Assembly: GCF_030035675.1 (NCBI RefSeq)
Contig: NC_084480.1
Location: forward strand, 136,598,738 to 136,662,737
Reading direction: 5' to 3'
Length of the DNA stretch: 64,000 nucleotides
Source: Rhineura floridana
Taxonomy: Eukaryota > Chordata > Lepidosauria > Squamata > Rhineuridae
The position numbers and the translations under genes are program-made. The notes below the pieces were generated by a model that had not been told where the DNA came from, did no database searches, and saw nothing but the letters and a program-made list of their open reading frames with translations. Below are positions 1-10,237 of the stretch, one piece after another (the stretch's first letter is position 1; every line of letters begins with the position of its first letter).

Positions 1-167
1 CTGGCAAGTGGTTGGCCCTTTGCCTGTCTTGGGGTGCCTTAAAATGCCTAAGTTCTGCAGTCTCTGAAACCTGCCCTGCAAATGGCTCCCCCCACCTTGT
101 TGCTAGCCATGACCGCCATGCCTCTTCTGTTGCTGGAGGCAGCAGGTGGAATTCGACACTAGCTATC

Positions 168-240
168 CTCAGAGTAGACCCATTGAAATTAATGGACATG
201 ACTTCACAGATTCATTGATTTCAATGGGTCTGCTCTGAGT
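168..240. repeat. Palindromic MITE, family with TAGACCCATTGAAATTAATG arm
   Basis: The left arm (168-196, CTCAGAGTAGACCCATTG...) and right arm (212-239, ...CAATGGGTCTGCTCTGAG) are imperfect reverse complements around a 15-bp loop. A second copy with the same arms is at 32925-32998. This motif is very common in lizard DNA; the class is uncertain. Confidence 0.6.
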
Positions 241-332
241 ACAGCTTAGTTAAATACAACCCAGTATGTCTCTGAATACCAATTGTGGGGCATTTGTGTC
301 GCACTTGGGTTACACCTGCAGGCTTTCCATAG

Positions 333-413
333 ACATCTGGTTGGCCGCTATGAAAACAGAATGGACTAGGCTGGCCTTTGCTCCGATGCAGCAGGGCTCT
401 TATGTTCTTGAGC
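333..413 (+). mobile_element. CR1/L3-type LINE 3' tail fragment
   Basis: The sequence contains TCTGGTTGGCCGCTATGAAA, GCAGCAGGGCTC and ends TTATGTTCTTG, matching the tail seen more clearly at 12128 and 38025. Heavily 5' truncated and diverged. Confidence 0.6.
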
Positions 414-1704
414 AGTAAAATAAATTGGAAGCGTATGGTTTCACTGCCAGCCATTGAACCAGGAGCATAAGCAAATGCAGTATGTCAACAAGTTCTAAGA
501 ACTACAGCCTACGGTCCTCTAGCCTGTTATGGGTCCAGCGGGCTCTGCCTTCCAAAACATTGCCTTTGTAATTTAATGGTACCTGATAAGCTGTTCAGTT
601 TCTACGAAGCTGACAGAGCCAAGTGGTTTCAGCCTTGACAAACTGTGAATGACTTTCAAACCTAAAAAAAAAAAACCTCCCCAGGGCACGATTGTATAAA
701 TTAGAAAGCACTGAGACTTGAAGCAAAAATAAATGGCATTGCTTGGACTATGATGGGGCTGTGTGGAAGCTATAATCCTCTGTCTAACATCTAATGAAGT
801 GGCCTCTAGTCCACAAAAGGTAATGTCACAATGTGTCTGTTAGTCTTTAAGGAGTCACAAAGTTGTTGTTTTTGCTACCTATTTTATTATTTTAATAGTA
901 ATCATGATATTAACTTTATTTTAAATGTTTGCATTTTTTCTGGCTGTCATCTGAATGTAAAATGTCCATAGGCGTAGAAAGGCCCATTATTGAGTTCTGT
1001 CACATTCTAGCAACAACAAAAGAGTGGAATCCACAGTGGAGCCATAAAAATGAAGGAGCCATAAAGGTGAAGGAGCAAGCATGATTCTCAGAGACCCTCT
1101 TTCCTTTCTAAGACTGTTGGAGGATGGGCAAAACCTGCAGTCCCTGAAGTCCCAAGGGGTAGGATGCCCGTTTAGTGCCCATCTCAATGCTGGTCCCAAA
1201 TATAATCTTTCATGGGAAGGGGGGGGAGTATATTCTAGACCACATAGGTAAAACCTACTAAAAATAAATCATTGTTCCGCGACACCGGATTGCCCAGACT
1301 CCACTGGGACTTCATCATTCTTATCAGCAGACCATCTTCCATTCCTTATACAAAGCGTTTATACAGTCCACTTAGCAGGACTAACATGCTATGTGTCCCT
1401 ATTACTTCTAGCAGGACAATCATTTCTGTTCCAAGCGTGACTGCTAACTGGTCATCATTATCTTCTGTCTTGGCATGAAAGTACAGAGGGCTGCAGCATA
1501 TATCTGTGCGCAGAACCATACTAGATGCTCCAGGTTCTCTGCCATACACTGGCCCTTGCTGTATGCCAGCGGTGGGCAACCTTTTTTCTCTCAAGGGCCA
1601 CATTCTCTTGGGGGTGGGGAGAGTGATCTGTTTGGCATCAGGGCTGAACCTCGTAGTGGTGGGACTACAGCAAAAAGTGGGTGCGCTCACCTTCGCTCTT
1701 TGGC

Positions 1705-1854
1705 TGCATACACACCATACATTTAAATCACATGGTATCCCCCAAAGAATCCAGGGAACTGTAGTTTACCCTGCACAGCTACAATTCATAGCACCCACAA
1801 TAAACTAAAAATTCCCAGGATTCTTTGGGGCTTTAAATGTATGGGGTGCATGCA
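1705..1854. repeat. Long palindromic MITE (CCAAAGAATCC arms)
   Basis: The left arm 1705-1767 and right arm 1802-1854 are inverted copies (left CCCAAAGAATCCAGGGAACT, right ATTCCCAGGATTCTTTGGGG; outer parts TGCATACACACCATACATTT and AAATGTATGGGGTGCATGCA). The loop is about 34 bp. A hAT-like end (GGTGGGCAACC) lies just upstream at about 1570, so this may sit inside or beside another element. Confidence 0.7.
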
Positions 1855-3369
1855 AGTCTTCTGGACCCTCCCTTTCATCTCCTTTCCCACCCTGTGGGCA
1901 GTTGGGGGAGAGGTTGTTCACTCTTGCTAGAGATCGGAATTAATCACTTTCAGGAGGCTTCTGAAATTAAGCCACAGGCTGCTAGTTACCCATTCCTGTT
2001 TTCCCACTTTCCCAATCATTACTTGACATTTTGCTAGTTCATTTTAAAAACGGTTCACTTACACTTTCTATCTCATATTAAAGACGTATGCAAAGAAGAC
2101 ATTCCAGCCTAAAGAACATTCTTAGCATTGCAGCTTATAAAAATACCAGCTTCCCCCCCCCAAACGGGGTAATTGCATGGTAAATGCTCTGTGCCGCAAA
2201 CTGTCACCTGAAAAATGACATTTGACAGTTGAAATAAACTCATTTAGGAGTAGTTAGTTCCACAGCATGTGGCTCCAAACATATGCAGGAGGCCTGGTTG
2301 ATGAAACCCATCCATAATTCAGTGGATTTTCACAATAGTCTGGACTTCATGCAACACTCTCAGATAAATTAAAACGCTCATTGTGAAAAATCATTGCTTA
2401 AGTGGCTTGCAGTAAACAAGGTCAGGAAACAACTCTGCTCGACTGGCTCCAGTTAATTAGACAACTGGGGAGAAACAAAAGGAGCAAGCATACACTAGGA
2501 GAGAGAACAGAAATACCTGCAGAACAGATAGTAACACACCTACAGAGAAATAAGTGAGCTCTTCTCTGATTGGGCTGAAACAGAGCCAAGCTATTTATCC
2601 CCAAATCAGTAAATAGTTGGCTTCATTGCTGAACTACTTCAGGTAGATGTTCAAAATAGATCAAAGCAAAGCAATGGAGAGAGTTCTCTGGCACTTTGCT
2701 AATGGACTGCTTTGAAAAATTGCCACCTGCAAAAACCTAGATGGGACCCATGGGGGAACCTTTTACCCTATGGGTCCCTTGCAGAGTGATGGGCTTTTGA
2801 CGCCATCTGCAATTTCTCTAGGGGCAAAGAGTTGCCTCCTTGCAAACTCATGAGAGACCTTAGGAAGATAGGCAGGCTTTCCTATGTTAAAGATGAAGCA
2901 CAAAATGAATCAAAGTTATTTCACGGAGCTGATTTAAAACAGCTAAAAGACCACCTCCTCAATATTTTTTGCCAATGCAGAAAATGGAGCCACACTCTCA
3001 GATCCAATCAAGGCAAGCAGCTCATCAGGTGATGAAATTGTTCCTGGGCTGGACTGCTTCATGCTGAAGGTTGGCAATTGCGTACGTGAGCTATTCTCCA
3101 TACTACAAACAAATCCAGTCGTGGAAAACTAGATGTGAAAGAGAATGGTTAAACTTAGCTTAGCTTTCTTCCCAACATGTTCGTTTTCTACATGTACAGA
3201 GTTTATTTTACAAGGAAAAGGATGAAAATATCATCCTTTACCAGCAGTCTGAAATGATTTAGTCTAGGAAATGTTTCAGTGTGTGGTTAGCTAGTTGTAT
3301 AGGCAGGGTTTCAAGTTTCCACTCTTCAGAGGAGCGCAGGAAGCGGCTTTATTCTGTCAACACTCACTG

Positions 3370-3478
3370 CCAGTGGCTCTCCAGGGTTTCAAGACAAGGG
3401 TCTCTCCCAGTCCTACCTAGAAATGTCAGGGATAGAACCTGGGACCTTTTGCATGCCAAGCAAATGCTCTATGACTGA
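3370..3478 (-). mobile_element. tRNA-derived SINE fragment, reverse
   Basis: On the minus strand this reads as a tRNA-like head (cAGAGCATTTGCTTGGCATG, then AAAAGGTCCCAGGTTCTATC as box B) followed by CTAGGTAGGACTGGGAGAGA and the CCTGGAGAG body. I know this SINE type from lizard genomes. The expected CR1-like tail is not evident. Confidence 0.6.
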
Positions 3479-3769
3479 CCCTTCCCTGAAGAGTGCTCAT
3501 ATCAGAGATTGAATCATAGAGTCCAACCCCCTGCTCAATGCAGGAATTCAAATTAAAGCATACCTGACAGGTTGAACTGGTTGAGATTCCCAGGAAATCA
3601 GAGTCATGGCACCTAGCAGTTACGACTGGATACATGGGGCAGGGCAGAAAGCAAATGAGATCAGAATACAATGGTGAGAATTTCTGAGAGAATATATCCC
3701 CAAACTGTAGCAGAACTCTTGAGAAGAGTTGCCTCTTCTCTACGTCAGCTTCAGTGAGAATGAATTAGT

Positions 3770-3833
3770 TACTGTAAACCGCCCAGAGAGCTTTGGCTAT
3801 GGGGTGGTATACAAATACAATGAATAAATAAAT
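3770..3833 (+). mobile_element. L2-type LINE 3' tail
   Basis: GTAAACCGCCCAGAGAGCTT followed by GGGGTGGTATACAAATACAA and an AATAAATAAAT end is the usual L2-type tail of reptiles. The same tail is reversed at 12602 and 27001. Confidence 0.7.
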
Positions 3834-4308
3834 GAGAAACCGCAATGAGGCCGCAAGCTTTAATTGTTTTAATCAGTAGGTTAGACATCTTAAACTTCAG
3901 GCAATTAATTGGAAGGGGATGACAGTGAAGGGCACACATTTCTTGAGGTTGTTTTGGTTAAGGTTAAGGTATCTGATTGCAATAAGGATTTTTAAAAGGA
4001 CTAGCATCAAATGCATGGCAATTGTGTGATCCAATCCTTCTTGGAGGGGCTGGAATCTTCTAGAAGAGAGCCCCTCTTGAAATGGTCAATATTCCACTGG
4101 TTACTGTTCTCATGCATTAACACTTGGCCAAGCATATTGATTAGTCTATGTTCAATAGACTATCTGAGAAGTTTCAGGTAGCAATGCACTTTTGACCAGA
4201 GTATATGCATATGGACGAAAACTTGGGCATGGCTTCTATAGAAACTACAATCTGCCTGAGGGAAGTAACACCCATAAAACTTTTTAAACACCATGTTAAG
4301 AAACGAAA

Positions 4309-4314
4309 TTTATT
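4309..4314 (-). promoter_or_regulatory. Candidate distal poly(A) signal AATAAA
   Basis: The minus strand reads ACAAATAAATTTCG here, and a GT-rich stretch (GGTGTTT, GGGTGTT) follows 20-50 bases downstream. This is the usual layout of a cleavage and polyadenylation site. It is taken as the likely end of the SLC44A1 3' UTR. Confidence 0.4.
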
Positions 4315-4825
4315 TGTAAAACAGGACCTGTATATAAAAATGCTGCACAATCAAGGTATACAAAAATACAAAATTTTTGTTTCTGATTACAATTCTAGTA
4401 GCAAGTTCAAACCAAAAACATCTCTCTTTCCAAGGCTTCCAACAAGCAGGGAACACAAGCTGGTGGAACATGGCAAAGCAGGAGTTGTGATGATGTCAAA
4501 GGTGAGCCAAATCCAAGCCTCCCATCTTGAGTGATGATTTCTAGAACAGGTTATAACAGCAGTTAACCTCAGAGGAGCAGCATCCACGTGACCCATTTTC
4601 CTTGCTTTGGGATCCAGTTTCTGTGGCTTTCAACCTGCTGAGCCCAGGTTTCTTTCATTCTTGTTGTCATACCCCAGGGACTTAAGCAAACTGTGTTCAG
4701 TGCCAGGGCAGAGCCACTCACTTCCTCCCACAAATTAAGGCTCCTCTTAATTCTCCTCCTAAATATCCTTACAGTAACATGTAATATATACATTAAAAGA
4801 GACTTAAAGCAGTGCTCTAGTTTAA

Positions 4826-4979
4826 GCCTAGACTAATGCCTTGGTTCCTGCTAACACACATGCATTCAAAACATGATTCATGTCAACAAACCTAATGAAG
4901 TTACATGGCATTAGTCATGCCAGAAAAGTTAAGCAGACTGGGTTAAAGTGTTAGCAGGAACGCAGGCTAATCTAGTTTG
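4826..4979. repeat. Foldback repeat in the 3' UTR region
   Basis: TTCCTGCTAACAC (4845-4857) is perfectly inverted at 4948-4960, and the arms extend outward with mismatches (CCTAGACTAATGCC against GGCTAATCTAG). The loop is about 90 bp. It is likely a small palindromic DNA transposon. Confidence 0.6.
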
Positions 4980-5063
4980 CTAGTCTTAAAATGTACTTCC
5001 ATGATTGATTTCTGTGACTGATAGAGAAAGGATTATGCCCCCCTTTTTTTACTTGTCCTGAAT

Positions 5064-5069
5064 TTTATT
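5064..5069 (-). promoter_or_regulatory. Candidate proximal poly(A) signal AATAAA
   Basis: The minus strand has TGCAATAAAATTC at this place. It could end a shorter SLC44A1 3' UTR of about 3.8 kb. The downstream element is weaker than at 4309. Confidence 0.25.
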
Positions 5070-6816
5070 GCAAGTATTTTAAAAGATTATGATGTCAGAT
5101 GATTTATAAAAAATGAAACTGAAGCATTTAGTTACACAGCAAAGACCACCAATTAATTACAGAATGCTATGTATGTTTCCTTTAGCAGCAATTTTAAAAG
5201 GTCTGATCCTTTGAAAGGAAGCACAGAATCAAAACAGCCATTTATAAAAACACTGGAGGCCATTCATATCTCCTGGGTGTCTCTGCGCCCATTTAGCTAA
5301 GCTTATCTAGAACATTAGCTCTCTTTTTCAAAATAAGGTTCCCTTAAGGAGTGATCCAACTGTTGAGGCATTACTTCTCTCTCTCCACATTTGCATTTAG
5401 TGCAATAAAGTTTAAAATTCTGCTCTGAAATATTTTTTACATTAACAAAAATAGTTCTTTTAAAAAAATTGTAACAAAACTGAATATATCACATAAACAG
5501 ATCATGAAATTATTCTCTGCAGTTGCACTGTAAGCATTTACCATTACAATAAGCGAAACAATGGAGTATCAGCATTCATTATGTAGTAAGTGTCAGGAAT
5601 GAAGAAAGTAATTTAACACACATAGAAACGGACACATTCTTATTACTGGATAAATGAAAGCTACTTACCAGTAATGAAGTTCTTCAAGAGGCCTCTGTGC
5701 ATTTGCATTAATGGGGATTGAGCCCTGTCAAACTTTGGAACCTTCTGGGAAGCAATGTCTGTCCATTGCCACACTTTTTGCACTCTATGGGCTGGTATAC
5801 ACAAATAGCAGAGGAGAGGGCTAAATCTGTTCTGGAAATGTACTCCTTCAGGCTACAAGGTGAGGAATAGCATGGTTTAATGCTTCCCCATTTAAAAAAA
5901 ACACCTCTGCTCAGAAGAAAACTAGATGTAAGGAGAAGGGTGTTAACCTTGTCTAACATGATACTTTTCTGTATGTAGTGATTTTGTATGTGTAGGTGGT
6001 GTATATTCAAACATGCAACCTAAACACTACACTTGCTGCTTAAGGTGGTATAATTCAAAAGCAGTCTTACTATCTGATCTGCTGTATGTGAAAGCCATGT
6101 AATGGAATTCAGAAAGTGCTCTTAATTCTTTCCAACCTCTACAAGAACCCTGCACTCTTAACTAGGACATACATCTAACAAGAAGCTTTTCTACATAAAG
6201 TGCTATCTCTTAAAACATCCCAATTACCTAGATAGCTGATGTAGGATAGGTTTTAACCTTTTAAGGAATCAACAGCACTGGTTCCTACTCTTTGCTTTGA
6301 AAGCAACTCAGGAACACAAAATAAAGGGCTGCAGAGAACATAAGCTTCACTTCTATTGTGTGGAATGAAAATGATCCCAGAGTTCAAAAGGTTTCCTTTT
6401 GAGAACATTAGAACAAGAATATCTCCAGCATCAATAGAATCCACTTTCAAAATCAATCTCCACATACCATAGGATAGAAGACGTCAGATCAATTTTGAAA
6501 TCTTTTATGAAGCATCAAGTGGCTCCACATATTTGCACTGGTAGGAAACAGACATGATCAAAAACTTGTATTATTGCAAAACCCAAAAGAATAAGAAATG
6601 CTTTCCAGAATCTACATTGGGGTGGGGAATTGGATCCAGTTGGAGGACCAGGTCCAGAACTCACCCGCCCTTCATGGGCCATCTTGACAACTGGCCATTC
6701 ACCTGTCAAATCATCTGATGTCAGGTGACTCAAAGTTCAAGCTGCGATTGCAAAGGAAAATTCTTGAATTCAAGCTAGGGATGCAAAGAATCTTGGAGAT
6801 GGGTGGAAATGTTGCA

Positions 6817-6901
6817 TTTTACTGTCAAAGTCTGATCTTAGTGTGTGGAGCCATAGCGCTAAGATCAGAGATAAGCATCTGCCTGCTCTTTGACAGTAAA
6901 A
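6817..6901. repeat. Nested perfect inverted repeats (double hairpin)
   Basis: Outer arms TTTTACTGTCAAAG (6817-6830) and CTTTGACAGTAAAA (6888-6901) are perfect over 14 bp. Inner arms TCTGATCTTAG (6831-6841) and CTAAGATCAGA (6859-6869) are perfect over 11 bp. The left arms are contiguous and the right arms are parted by an 18-nt bulge. A palindromic TTAGCGCTAA motif recurs near 6975, so a MITE origin is likely. Confidence 0.75.
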
Positions 6902-8745
6902 GGCAGTAGCCAAGGCATATCTCTGATGTTAGTGCTGTGATGCTTATCACCAAGAACAGAGATAAGAGATCCCTTAGCGCTAAGAGAACTTAACACTTAG
7001 TGCTCAGACTGGAGATTATAGATCTCTGCACCTGATGTCATATGCCATCAAATGACTGACAGGTATGTGTGGTTTGCCCAAAATGGCATCACAGGCCAAA
7101 TTCAGTGGCCTGCAGGCTGGAGGCTCCTTGCTTCTGATTTTGGATAATATCTGGAACGTTCTAAACTCTTTGAATGAAGAGACCTAAGAGAGAATTCCAT
7201 ATGTTTTCACTTTACACTAAAGAGCAACTGGACATAAACAGCAGCAGACCTGTGTGTTAAAATGGAGGCTGTCCCAACTTCCTGTAAACTGGAGGGATGG
7301 GAGGGGATTTAAAGTGCAATATGGGTGGGCAGCAGAGGCCACTGGACACTTCTCCCCCAGTGCTTTTTTCACTCACCCCCTTTTCTCTGGGCAGAGTCCA
7401 AGATTTTTGGGGGGGGGCAGGGGACTTCTGGAATGAAACTGGGTTTTTGGGGGGTGGGAGCATGGGAGGAGTTAGAGTTCATCAAGCCCCTTCCACATGC
7501 TGATGCCATGCTTTAAATATCCCCCCAATTTATAGGCACTTGGCATGTTCAAACATACAGGTTGTGCCACCACGACATCTAATTTGCCACTACAATAACT
7601 GAAATAGCAGACTGCCCCTTTCTTTTTATAGCTTCATTCTTGAAGTGTAGGAAAGTAGAAAAGGACACAGATAGTGCTACCTGGAAGTTTCTGAAGTATT
7701 CATGTGGCACTCAGGTACCATAAGCAATGCATGCACAGAGGCCACTTCAAGAACTACTTTAGATACTAAGGCAGAGACATTTAAAAACAATGTTCATCTG
7801 CTCTTTCCCACCATATTCCACTAATTACCAAACATACAATGAAAACCAAGACAAATAAATGGTTTCAACAGTAAAAACAAATAAACCCACAAATGACTTA
7901 CAGTACTTAAATTTTTTTGTATAGTTATATGGTTTGTCTCTGTATACTCCCAAGTATCTTTCCATGTAGTCATGGCTGAACAGTAACGGAGTATATGTAA
8001 GGCTGAACTTTAGAAGCCTCTTCTCCAACTGCTTATTTAAAGAATTTGCGTAGTTCAAAAGAATGACGATGTGCAAAGGACAAAATTGAACTCAAGGGGA
8101 AATAATAAGATAACACAGGACAAAAGTTGCATATAAAACTCATCCTCCCTCATATGCCTTTAGTTTGTCCTTCACAGATTCAGGGGCTGTTTCAATATCT
8201 AAATACCTGAGGAGTTGGTTAGTTTTTTAAAAAAACGTTTTAGATATAAATTGTCTAATGGGTTAATGAGGAAAACAAACTGAATATGTTAAACTTACTG
8301 GATCCCATTAGCATCCCATTGCAAAAGAGCAAGCAAACTCCCAACATGATTAATGTATTATTCATTCCAGTTCTTTAAAAAAAAATCTATGAAGGGTTTC
8401 CCCCTCCAGAATAGTCATTATCCATTGCATTTTAAAGATTTATGCTAATTAAAAATAACTATGAGGGGAAATTACTTGACCCACTTATGTTATTCCAAAT
8501 TTGTAATCTTACATGATCCTTTTTAAATATTATGGAATCCATCTCCATTTATGGAATATCTCCATCAGATTACAATCATAACATTGCCACAAGCCACAAT
8601 GATTAGATTTTTAAATGGAACAATGATAAAAGTTGCTTGTAAAAGCCACCCGTATGAAAAGAGTACATGTTTCACAAAAATAATCGTTAAAAAAGTATTA
8701 AATCCCTGTTCCTTTTCTCTGATTTTGGCTGCTTTTTTAAATAAT

Positions 8746-8786
8746 ATATATAGATATATATAGAGAGATAGCTAGATAAGATAGAT
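8746..8786. repeat. TATA/GATA simple repeat
   Basis: Short tract of ATATATAGATA, GAGAGATAG and AGATAAGATAGATA units, 44 bases before the last SLC44A1 coding exon in + coordinates, so within its 3' UTR. Confidence 0.7.
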
Positions 8787-8829
8787 ATTGTTTTGGAATG
8801 TCAATGGTTTCCTTAATGGTTGACCAGCT

Positions 8830-8847
8830 TCAAGATGCTCCAGAGGC
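8830..8847 (-). CDS. SLC44A1: SLC44A1 last coding exon (tail ASGAS, stop)
   Basis: After an acceptor ending in CTAG, the minus strand reads GCC TCT GGA GCA TCT TGA, giving ASGAS and stop in the phase required after the KPM exon. Human isoform a ends ASGASSA, so this tail is two residues shorter. Only 15 coding bases precede the stop, so homology search alone would miss this exon. The join of frame, motif and acceptor supports it. The rest of this exon would be the 3' UTR. Confidence 0.85.
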   Translation of the reverse strand, partial: ASGAS

Positions 8848-10203
8848 CTAGAAAATAAGAAGTTATAAATAAAGTTAGGAAAAGGTAAAAAAGGAAGTGA
8901 TGTTTACAGACAGAAAAGCATCAATACAAATAGTACTATCATTTTGAAAAGATATCTGCGGTTCAAGCAGGCAAATCTAATGAAGTATTACAATTTACTA
9001 AAGAACCAGAAAAGATTATGGGTTTTTGCAACAGAGAATATCCTCAAGAAAATACGTCCTTGGAATAATCTGTAATGTTTCATTAATTTAGTGTGTTGGT
9101 AACATGTGCTGTGTAGATATAATGCATTTCATTTAATTCTGTTTGTTTGATCTTGTGTTGCACTTTGATATTTAAAAGCTAACAATAATTCTGAAAAGCT
9201 TCTTTTAAATATAAATAAATAGAAAAATACTTCTCTGGAGCTCTTTTGCAAACTTTATCAATCAACGCCGTGGTAAAGGAAGCATAAATACAAAGTGCTC
9301 AGCAGAAGGTACAGTAACCCTGCAAGCGTCCATCTAGTATACGCAAACAGTAGAAGCTGGTCAACGGGGAGGGGTAGCAGCAGAGCTTGGAAAAGTTACT
9401 TTTTTGAACTTACCTGACCTGACCTCCCATCACTGGTGTAGCTGTGGCTTACCAGGAGTGAGGTGTGGTGTGGTGTAAACACTGGTGGGAAGTGCTGGAT
9501 TGGCTCTGCCGGTTAACTTCAACAACTCTCCTCTTCCTCCCAGTAAGCTGCAGCAGCACCCATGACAGGAAGTCAGATAAGCATTGCTGCCCCTCTCTGC
9601 TGATCACTACTGCATCCAAACTATTGTCAGGATTACTGGAAAGGATGTAGGCAGATTAGTTCATTCTTCCACCTTGGATGAGAATGCCCAACTGTGTGGG
9701 AGTTTGGGAACATGGCTGCTGATTACTGCCAGAAATTTCTCCAGATTAGACCACCAATAACTCCCAAAACTATGCTGCATCTTAATTTTGAACCTAATGG
9801 CCAAGGTTTCCTGCACAGACTCTCTCAAACAATTGCATATAGTGACAAACTTTCATATGGCATGTAATTTGAAGAATCTAAAACAATCATCTCAACAACA
9901 GTGGACTGATAAAATTTGGGAGACAGGTTATATACAAACTTACTCAAGTGCTACAAGCAAGAAATCCTCATTAATATATATATATACTATGGCACCATGG
10001 TTACTATTTCTTTTCCAAGCCCTAACATCTAATCTTTTCCAAACATCTAACTTAATTCCAATAAAGAACAGGTGGCAAAATGTTGCTATGATTGATATGT
10101 CATATCATTTATATATAATAATAGTGGTCTAGCTTTCCCACAAGTATGATATACTAAGGATTGTAATCAGTGAATTTCTATGTTTAGTATGTTTGCTGTA
10201 TTG

Positions 10204-10237
<34 letters not shown>

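Larger units (their letters stand above)
1..4289. other. Flank downstream of SLC44A1, mostly repeats
   Basis: No exon or gene could be supported here. Recognisable content is a palindromic repeat at 168-240, a CR1 tail at 333-413, a hAT-like end near 1566 with a long palindrome at 1705-1854, a reversed SINE at 3370-3478 and an L2 tail at 3770-3833. The rest is unassigned. Confidence 0.6.
4290..8829 (-). other. SLC44A1: Probable SLC44A1 3' untranslated region
   Basis: The stretch after the TGA at 8830 is AT-rich, lacks any further exon-like frame and has few recognisable retroelements compared with the introns, as expected of a long 3' UTR. It includes a GATA/TATA microsatellite near 8746-8786, G-rich runs near 7400-7460 and two foldback structures (4826-4979 and 6817-6901). 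The 3' limit is inferred from a poly(A) signal at 4314-4309. An earlier signal at 5069-5064 could give a shorter form. No transcript evidence is available. Confidence 0.45.

Noticed and set aside
1346-1690. 114-codon open frame on the minus strand
   Set aside because: No domain; overlaps a hAT-like end.
3330-3478. Possible true tRNA gene in the reversed SINE head
   Set aside because: Box B is present but the cloverleaf is not complete and the sequence continues as a known SINE body.
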